Shown here piece after piece: positions 53,439-64,000 of a DNA stretch of 64,000 bases (positions within the stretch are counted from its first letter, which is position 1; the number at the start of each line of letters is the position of its first letter). Source of the stretch: Tragulus kanchil (lineage: Eukaryota; Chordata; Mammalia; Artiodactyla; Tragulidae). The notes below the pieces were generated by a model. It was not told the origin of the DNA. It saw nothing but the letters and a program-made list of their open reading frames with translations, and made no database searches. The stretch covers positions 207,076,939 to 207,140,938 of the forward strand of contig JAIOJX010000032.1 of the NCBI GenBank assembly GCA_022376925.1. Reading direction: 5' to 3'. The position numbers and the translations under genes are program-made.

Positions 53439-54878
53439 AATTTAACAAATAACAGGAACATCTGCAGTCATCTATCAAAATGGTTTATCTTACCAAGACT
53501 TTGAAAGGTACTTTAAAAAGATGTATTCACAGTCTGTCTGAATTATGTACAAAGCAGAGTCTGCAGAAGCAGAAGCCAGACGAGGAACACGGGAGGGTAA
53601 ACGGTCCCACGGAAACCCGACCAGACCCCCCCGGGCCTGGCTGCTCCGCACAGCTGACTGGGAGGCTGTCCTCCTGCCACACCTTCTTATTTGTAAAGGA
53701 AAACTGCTTTCTGGGAACTATTTCCTGCTACACAGACCAGGTCTAGGATGGATCCAGCTACCTCCTCAGGGCAATGCTGTTTTCTTTGGCTGATGTCCTG
53801 GGAACTTAACACTCAAGAGTTCATGTCAGCAGCAGGCTGATCTTCAGTGCACAGACCTGAGGTGTCCATGCAGAGGAGAGGGCTATCTCAATGAGGCCAT
53901 CTGGACAATCTAGAATGTAGGTGCCACCGTGACCTTGTTGGGACATCTTGCTCCCCAACTTGTCAACAAAGATTGTTGAAGAGCTAAAACCATTCCTTAT
54001 TTTCAGTCTCCTGTGTCTGGAGACTTTTAAAAGAGGCAAGAAGATCACCAGGATCACTTTTTTATTTTTCAAGGATCACTTCTGGGCTCAAAATTATGGT
54101 ATTTCATCCCAGGACAAAACTAAATGTCCAGTTTTCAAGTCTCTTTCCAAACTCTGTGTTCAGGACACCCTTGGAGAGTTCAAAACGATAGATCAGACTG
54201 GTTTTTATACTATCCAAATGCAAGTTTAGAGTAAAAGGAACACTTTGCTCAAAGGACTGGTTTCTGGAAGAATCAAGTCACCTTTATAACATGAATTGTA
54301 CAAGCTCTTAATAACAGTAACCGTAAAGGGGGTTTTGACAAGTAGCCAATATTTTATAAAAGCTAAAGATAGTATTCATCAGAAAACAAGAGACCACAGC
54401 TATACTGAGGACACATCTGCGTCATTTTGCATTGTTAAGAATCCAGCACTATGTGTTCAGGAACATGGAAGACACTGAACAAAATTCTGAGTGGTTTTTG
54501 AGCTCATCCTTTTTAGAGCTAGACCATGAATGGGCAAACAGGCAAGGCCAGGCACTGGGGGTCAGAATTGGAGGCTTCCCTGAGATGCCTGACCCTGCGA
54601 GACCTTATATGGCGGTTTAACTTCTGTCTTACCTTGTACAGATTATGATCAAGACTACATCTATAAAGTCTGCTGAGCCAAAGTAAAGGGCAAGTACTAA
54701 ACAAATTAGTTCGGGCATCTGTTATGTAAGGAAGGAAGGTTTTTAAAACCAAGTAACACCTGACAAAATGGAGATCCGCGAGTTTAAAAGTAAAAGCACC
54801 ATCTCATCAGTTTCTGCTTCGGTAGTGGAACCAATACATTGCTCACTGAGGATTTTCTTCCAAGTTGTTTAGAAAGCT

Positions 54879-57040
54879 TCTTTTTCCGATCCAGAGGTTT
54901 GGTCATTTATAGAGTTGTGATCCAAGGACTGCACACTCACCTGGTGAGACTCAAAAACAGAGGAGCGAGCCCTTCCTCTCTGAAAAAGCTCTACAAACCT
55001 TACAAAAAGGGTTGGTATTTGCACAGGCTGGTTTATGGCAACATTCTGTGATAAACACTCTTGTTCTCCTGTAGGCCAGCCAGATGCAGACGTCAGCGGC
55101 TGCCCTTCTTCCCGCCCACCTCCCCTTCTTATAAAGCACGTCAGCTGGCCTGGCCACGCTTTGTCATTTGTTCTGTCTGGCTCCACAGTCGCCCCTCGCC
55201 CGAGTGCGGGCACATCCTCAGTGGAATTGCTACAGTTTACTCTGGTGACTGTCTATTTTTCATGGTGGAAGACTAGCATTTTGATATTGCCAGAACTGAA
55301 CTGGTTCTAAGAAGAAGGTTCAAAGGAAAAGTTTCGTGTCTAAGGCTGCCGATTAGAAGAAATAAGATGTTGTCTCTCTATGCTGAGGTGTGGTTTCACC
55401 TTGCAGAAAGTGACAGGTCCACTGCCATCTTTTACACAGGCCAGTATCACAGGATTTGGACACAATCGCACACATCACACATCCTCTTCAAAAAGAATCC
55501 CTTCGTAAAAGACCCAGCACATTTGGAAGCCTCACGCGAATCAACTACTCAGGGCTCCCTTCAAGACTGTGTCAAGCCACGCACTGGACTTCAGGTGGCT
55601 TTGTTGTAGCTTGCTGAACTGTGCGTCTTCCTAGAAGAGAAGAGCCATGTCGTCTAATATCTGAGGAGGAAAAGGGAGGCTTGGGGAAGAGGGCTAAAGG
55701 CAAAAAAGAGAGAAGAGAAAACCTGCACTCGAGCCCCAGTTTCTTGGTAGACCTCTCGTTGCCCTTGCAGCTCTCACGGCCTAACAGGAATGAGTTTTTA
55801 CACACAGGTTAGTACTGACACTATACTCCTGAAGTTAATTTCTTATAAGAAATATTCCAGGACAGAAAACAAATCCTCTAAGCTCCAAGGAGAACCCCAA
55901 ACCAGGTCAAATGAATGTTGAGAAAGCAGCGAGAGAGGGAAAAAGTTTGTGATACCAATGCTCCGAGGACTGTTTCTTTTCCGATCCAGAGGTTTGGTCA
56001 TTTATAGAGTTGTGATCCAAGGACTGCACACTCACCTGGTGAGACTCAAAACAGAGGAGCGAGCCCTTCCTCTCTGAAAAGCTCTACAAACCTTACAAAA
56101 AGGGTTGGTATTTGCACAGGCTGGTTTATGGCAACATTCTGTGATAAACACTCTTGTTCTCCTGTAGGCCAGCCAGATGCAGACGTCAGCGGCTGCCCTT
56201 CTTCCCGCCCACCTCCCCTTCTTATAAAGCACGTCAGCTGGCCTGGCCACGCTTTGTCATTTGTTCTGTCTGGCTCCACAGTCGCCCCTCGCCCGAGTGC
56301 GGGCACATCCTCAGTGGAATTGCTACAGTTTACTCTGGTGACTGTCTATTTTTCATGGTGGAAGACTAGCATTTTGATATTGCCAGAACTGAACTGGTTC
56401 TAAGAAGAAGGTTCAAAGGAAAAGTTTCGTGTCTAAGGCTGCCGATTAGAAGAAATAAGATGTTGTTCTCTCTATGCTGAGGTGTGGTTTCACCTTGCAG
56501 AAAGTGACAGGTCCACTGCCATCTTTTACACAGGCCAGTATCACAGGATTTGGACACAATCGCACACATCACACATCCTCTTCAAAAAGAATCCCTTCGT
56601 AAAAGACCCAGCACATTTGGAAGCCTCACGCGAATCAACTACTCAGGGCTCCCTTCAAGACTGTGTCAAGCCACGCACTGGACTTCAGGTGGCTTTGTTG
56701 TAGCTTGCTGAACTGTGCGTCTTCCTAGAAGAGAAGAGCCATGTCGTCTAATATCTGAGGAGAAAAAGGGAGTCTTGGGGAAGAGGGGCTAAAGGCAAAA
56801 AAGAGAGAAGAGAAAACCTGCACTCGAGCCCCAGTTTCTTGGTAGACCTCTCGTTGCCCTTGCAGCTCTCACGGCCTAACAGGAATGAGTTTTTACACAC
56901 AGGTTAGTACTGACACTATACTCCTGAAGTTAATTTCTTATAAGAAATATTCCAGGACAGAAAACAAATCCTCTAAGCTCCAAGGAGAACCCCAAACCAG
57001 GTCAAATGAATGTTGGAGAGAAAGCAGCGAGAAGCAGGGG
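54879..57040. repeat. Tandem overlap 20: 54879-55972 repeated at 55973-57040
   Basis: Direct adjacent copy, spacing 1,095 to 1,093. It lies in the putative PSEN1 long 3'UTR. The left copy decays after GTCAAATGAATGTTG (about 55917-55972). Confidence 0.96.
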
Positions 57041-57597
57041 AAAAATGGCCTCTCTTCAGCTACAGTGGGAAACCAAGTTTCGCACAAATGCGCACAGCCT
57101 GGTCACCATGGCTGAGGGCTGGCTGTGGCTAAGAGAAGGGGTGCAGCCCCGCAAAGCTTCATCCAGAGGTGTCATGTGCCCACTGGCGGTGACTCTGTTT
57201 CTGGGCACTGTCCAATGGAATTCGTGGGGGCTGAACTCAGCAGCTACACGCGCACAGAGGTACACTGGAAGGATATAGGACGTCACTGTGAGGTTCTTAG
57301 GGAATCGCTCAGATCCCCTCCTTCATAGGACATGAGCTCGGCTTGTCCCACTGGCAGCTGGGGGCCTCTCCCCTCTTCTCTTCACAGCTGGTTCTCCCAC
57401 AGCTAACGAAGTAAAGCAACAACCTTTCCCCAAGTTTTGTAGATGTAACGACTGAGTGGTCAACTTTATAAAGCAATGGCTTTCAGCTATTGGTTCAATT
57501 CCAACCTACTGTCAAGACCCAATGGGCTATGCAGTAAAAGACAAAGAAAGAAAGAAAAACCAGGACAGAAAATGCTGCACCAACCGTTGTACTCTTC

Positions 57598-57603
57598 TTT
57601 AAT
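57598..57603 (-). terminator. PSEN1: PSEN1 proximal poly(A) signal ATTAAA
   Basis: Minus strand reads GGTAGAATTAAAGAAGAGTA about 1.06 kb after the stop. The same hexamer context ends the common short human PSEN1 mRNA as I recall it, so this is very likely the main 3' end. Confidence 0.75.
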
Positions 57604-58665
57604 TCTACCATTCTGGGGCACACGCTGCATGACGCTATTGAAGAAATGGCGACAGAAGGGCTGGGAGCACTGATTCGTGACACACTCTTTGCACCACCCA
57701 AAGAGCAAAATCCTAGAGCAACCAGACCCTCTGTTACCACAACAGGGCTGTCTTATTCACCATACAGGAGACGTGCTCGTGAGGGGAACATGGAGAGAGA
57801 GAGGGAAGGAGGGAGGTACCTGGGGGCAAGTGAACCTACAAATCTGTCTACAAATCAGGAATTAGGTGCAGAATCCAGAATTTACCTAAGGATGAAGGGA
57901 ATCGTTGAGTTATAGTCCCATTATTTCCAGAAATTACTGAACTTGAACCTGAGGTTAAGACTTCCAAGATAAAGCAACCTCAAGTAAGTTCAGACTGGCC
58001 TTGGGAAGAAATGGCAACCATAGATAGTAATGAGCTTCAGTGCTTGAGGAAAAGTGTCGAAATCAACCTAGATCTGTGACTTGACTCAGGTGAAAAAAAG
58101 TCTTATTATTTAAAAATGGTAAGTCTGCAGCAAAAAGTCTGAGTCTCTTTCCATCCTTCTATTTTGCTGCTGGGGCTGTTCTCCTTATGGTATCTTCCAA
58201 AAAGGTTTAGAATGCAATACAGATTTTTCAGGCTGATTTCCAGTATGTAGCTTAAGAAGAAGAGTCCTGTTTGGTTTAAACCATTTCATTTAACCTCTTG
58301 GTAATGGTAGTCCTGAGAGTCTGTAGCGTTGGTAAAATCCACCTGTGACCAAAGGTCAGCCTGCTGGTGGCAGCACAGCAACTTTTTGGCCCATGGCTTT
58401 GTCTTGTCCTTGTCCCTCAAATCTGGTAGTTTCTGCACTGAGGGACTCAGTCCACCACAATGACGTGTTCAAAACCATTTTCTGTAGACACCTCCTTCCA
58501 ACGCCAACAGTGCAGGTGGTCAGGAAGACTTGGAAGGAAGCTGCAAAATGTCCAGCTAGGAGTCTTGACTTTGTTAGATGTTGACACCGGAAAATCACCT
58601 CTGTCCTCCCCAGATTTTATTATAGTCAAAAGAGAAAAATCCATGAAATTCTAACTGCAAATGTG

Positions 58666-58905
<240 letters not shown>

Positions 58906-59751
58906 TTATTTAGTTAATTAAATGTATGATCCTTTGAGGTTAAATTTTAGAACGAAATTTTTCCATTGAACCTGGAAACAACACTAATTTTTCTTTACAA
59001 CAAAGATATTAACCATACATTGTTGATATTCCATTCTCTAATTCCAGGGAACAGAATCTGAAAATAAGCAAATTTTAAACATACTGAATTGCATATTTTC
59101 TCTTAGTGGACCATGCTGACTGGGAGCGGGGTTTCTCGTGCTTAAATGACAACCTAGATCTGTGACTTGACTCAGGTGAAAAAAAGTCTTATTATTTAAA
59201 AATGGTAAGTCTGCAGCAAAAAGTCTGAGTCTCTTTCCATCCTTCTATTTTGCTGCTGGGGCTGTTCTCCTTATGGTATCTTCCAAAAAGGTTTAGAATG
59301 CAATACAGATTTTTCAGGCTGATTTCCAGTATGTAGCTTAAGAAGAAGAGTCCTGTTTGGTTTAAACCATTTCATTTAACCTCTTGGTAATGGTAGTCCT
59401 GAGAGTCTGTAGCGTTGGTAAAATCCACCTGTGACCAAAGGTCAGCCTGCTGGTGGCAGCACAGCAACTTTTTGGCCCATGGCTTTGTCTTGTCCTTGTC
59501 CCTCAAATCTGGTAGTTTCTGCACTGAGGGACTCAGTCCACCACAATGACGTGTTCAAAACCATTTTCTGTAGACACCTCCTTCCAACGCCAACAGTGCA
59601 GGTGGTCAGGAAGACTTGGAAGGAAGCTGCAAAATGTCCAGCTAGGAGTCTTGACTTTGTTAGATGTTGACACCGGAAAATCACCTCTGTCCTCCCCAGA
59701 TTTTATTATAGTCAAAAGAGAAAAATCCATGAAATTCTAACTGCAAATGTG

Positions 59752-61874
<2,123 letters not shown>

Positions 61875-61964
61875 CTAGTGGATGCCTACTTTATACCTGG
61901 CACTTGTTCTAATAAATCCTCACAAGAACCCCTATGAGATAGGCATCATCTCCTTTGGTTTGAA

Positions 61965-62330
61965 AAATAGTTTTACTGAGATATAACATTTCATAAAATG
62001 CTCCAACGCAATAACTGTACACAGCTGAGAGCTGTGCAACCATCACCACCACTGACCACGTTTCCATCACCCACTAAAACCCTGAGGACTCTGTTCTAAA
62101 GGTATGCTGAGTACCTTTTATCTACCTTTTCATGTGATCATTAACAGTGCAGTTAACTTCTACTCCCATCCCAGGCCTTGAGCAACCACTGATGTGCTTT
62201 CTAACTCTATAAATCTGCCTTTTCCAGACATTGCATAGAAACGGACTCATAAGATAAAGTTTTTTGGCTTTCTTTTTTGTTAGATGAAATTTTTTGTGAC
62301 TGGCTTCTTTCACTGAAACATATAAATACT
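61965..62330 (-). mobile_element. Old L1-type LINE 3' region; copy at 63069-63434
   Basis: Mammalian L1M-like text: GTTTTACTGAGATATAACAT, GCTGTGCAACCATCACCACC, TATAAATCTGCCTTTTCCAG and TGGCTTCTTTCACTGAAACA. Subfamily not determined. Confidence 0.65.
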
Positions 62331-62597
62331 GAAGTATAATGTATATTAATTTCAGATGTACAAGGTTATTCAGTTAGATATATGTATATATGTATAATAC
62401 AGCTCATTTATATGTAATATCTCAGACCAGAGATGCACTTTCCTAGGTGATTTTAATGTGCCAGGCAGAGAAACTACGGGGCAAATTTGTGTTTTTAAAA
62501 TGCTCCCCAGGTGATTGGAACACTCAGCTAAGCTAGGTTAAAAGGACTGCCTCTGAATCGGAGTTTTGGGATGAGGAGTTCTAGCAGGGTTTAATCA

Positions 62598-62978
<381 letters not shown>

Positions 62979-63420
62979 CTAGTGGATGCCTACTTTATAC
63001 CTGGCACTTGTTCTAATAAATCCTCACAAGAACCCCTATGAGATAGGCATCATCTCCTTTGGTTTGAAAAATAGTTTTACTGAGATATAACATTTCATAA
63101 AATGCTCCAACGCAATAACTGTACACAGCTGAGAGCTGTGCAACCATCACCACCACTGACCACGTTTCCATCACCCACTAAAACCCTGAGGACTCTGTTC
63201 TAAAGGTATGCTGAGTACCTTTTATCTACCTTTTCATGTGATCATTAACAGTGCAGTTAACTTCTACTCCCATCCCAGGCCTTGAGCAACCACTGATGTG
63301 CTTTCTAACTCTATAAATCTGCCTTTTCCAGACATTGCATAGAAACGGACTCATAAGATAAAGTTTTTTGGCTTTCTTTTTTGTTAGATGAAATTTTTTG
63401 TGACTGGCTTCTTTCACTGA

Positions 63421-64000
63421 AACATATAAATACTGAAGTATAATGTATATTAATTTCAGATGTACAAGGTTATTCAGTTAGATATATGTATATATGTATA
63501 ATACAGCTCATTTATATGTATAGCTTATTTATAACATATATTCATTAATATATATGTAATACATATATATTGATTATTTCCACTATAGGTTATTATAAGA
63601 TACTGAATATAGTTTCCTGTGCTATATAGTAGGTTCTTGTTTATGTTTATTCACCTGTCAATGGACACCACATCTTGACTACTGTGAATACTGGGGAATA
63701 TGTATCTTTTTCAAAATAGAGCTTTTGTCTTTTCCACATATATGCCCAGGAGTGGGGTTGCAGGATCACATGTGGTAACTCTTTTAGTTTTTTAAGGAAC
63801 CTTCATAGTGGCTGAACCAGTTTATATTCCCCCCAACCGTTCAGGAAGATTCCCTTTTCTCCATGCCCTCTCCAGGATTTATTATTTATAGACTTTTTGA
63901 CGATGGTCATTCTGACTTGTGTGACTCTACAGTCTCACTGTAGTTTTGATTTCCATTTTTTTAATAATGAGTGATGCTGAGCATCTTTTCATGTGCCTGT
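63421..64000 (-). mobile_element. L1 LINE 3' end (inverted), running off the window
   Basis: Complement of L1 ORF2 3' end and 3'UTR: ATATAGTTTCCTGTGCTATA, TATGCCCAGGAGTGGGGTTG and GAGCATCTTTTCATGTGCCT. AT-rich, no intact frame visible, in PSEN1 intron 10. Confidence 0.82.

Larger units (their letters stand above)
51431..53608. repeat. Tandem overlap 19: 51431-52524 repeated at 52525-53608
   Basis: Direct adjacent copy, spacing 1,094 falling to 1,086 as the right copy loses ATCCTAAGC-like bases at its start. It includes both copies of the putative distal PSEN1 poly(A) signal. Its left 250 bp also occur at about 50326-50620. Confidence 0.96.
53433..58665 (-). other. PSEN1: PSEN1 3'UTR (long form), partly duplicated
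   Basis: Sequence following the PSEN1 stop. The first about 1.1 kb clearly resembles the human 3'UTR, including AATCTGGGGAGGAC, the AAGTCTTCCTGACCACC region and the terminal GAATTAAAGAAGAG. Beyond the proximal poly(A) site the assignment to a long 3'UTR is inferred from the absence of repeats and the distal AATAAA. Overlap 20 lies inside it. Confidence 0.65.

Noticed and set aside
49571..53608. A tandem repeat gene cluster or satellite, because of three similar copies
   Set aside because: The copies are shifted tiles of one single-copy stretch, and their left and right ends do not coincide as satellite monomers would.

Overview
The window is nuclear DNA from a ruminant, probably a pecoran. 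It carries BovB LINE 3' ends, Bov-tA SINEs and many CHR-2-type tRNA-derived SINEs, plus older L1 and MIR. The genes are ordinary spliced vertebrate genes, both on the minus strand. There are no prokaryotic features, CRISPR arrays or RNA genes. The species cannot be fixed from sequence alone.

Two genes are recognised. PAPLN (papilin, a secreted ADAMTS-like matrix protein) fills about 1-38.3 kb. A CpG-island promoter lies at about 37.3-38.3 kb, the signal-peptide exon at about 34-35 kb, and 18 further coding exons run down to coordinate 1. These cover TSP1-1, the ADAMTS-type cysteine-rich and spacer regions, TSP1-2 to TSP1-5, three small GCC cassettes, the Kunitz domain and the first residues of the Ig region. 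Exon phases agree across all 19 coding exons (about 2.74 kb, about 912 codons). The remaining Ig and PLAC exons lie off the left edge. PSEN1 (presenilin-1) enters from the right with its last two coding exons (GLGD aspartate exon at about 61.5 kb; PALP motif and stop at about 58.7 kb). Its 3'UTR has an ATTAAA signal at 57.6 kb and probably a distal AATAAA at 53.4 kb. From about 38.3 to 53.4 kb is intergenic sequence with SINEs and MIR but no supported gene.

The dominant structure is not biological in any obvious way. At 22 places a stretch of about 1.07-1.17 kb is followed at once by a nearly identical direct copy of itself. The units are otherwise unrelated (exons, introns, promoter, 3'UTR, repeats). 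Junctions fall every 1.9-4.4 kb, and sequence beside them is often degraded by small indels. Some copies break exons that the other copy keeps intact, and others differ by haplotype-like substitutions. The simplest reading is a draft assembly in which neighbouring contigs were laid end to end without merging their terminal overlaps. About 24 kb of the window is then redundant and the true locus is about 40 kb. I see no undescribed biological system; the tiling is the finding that matters most to any user of this sequence.
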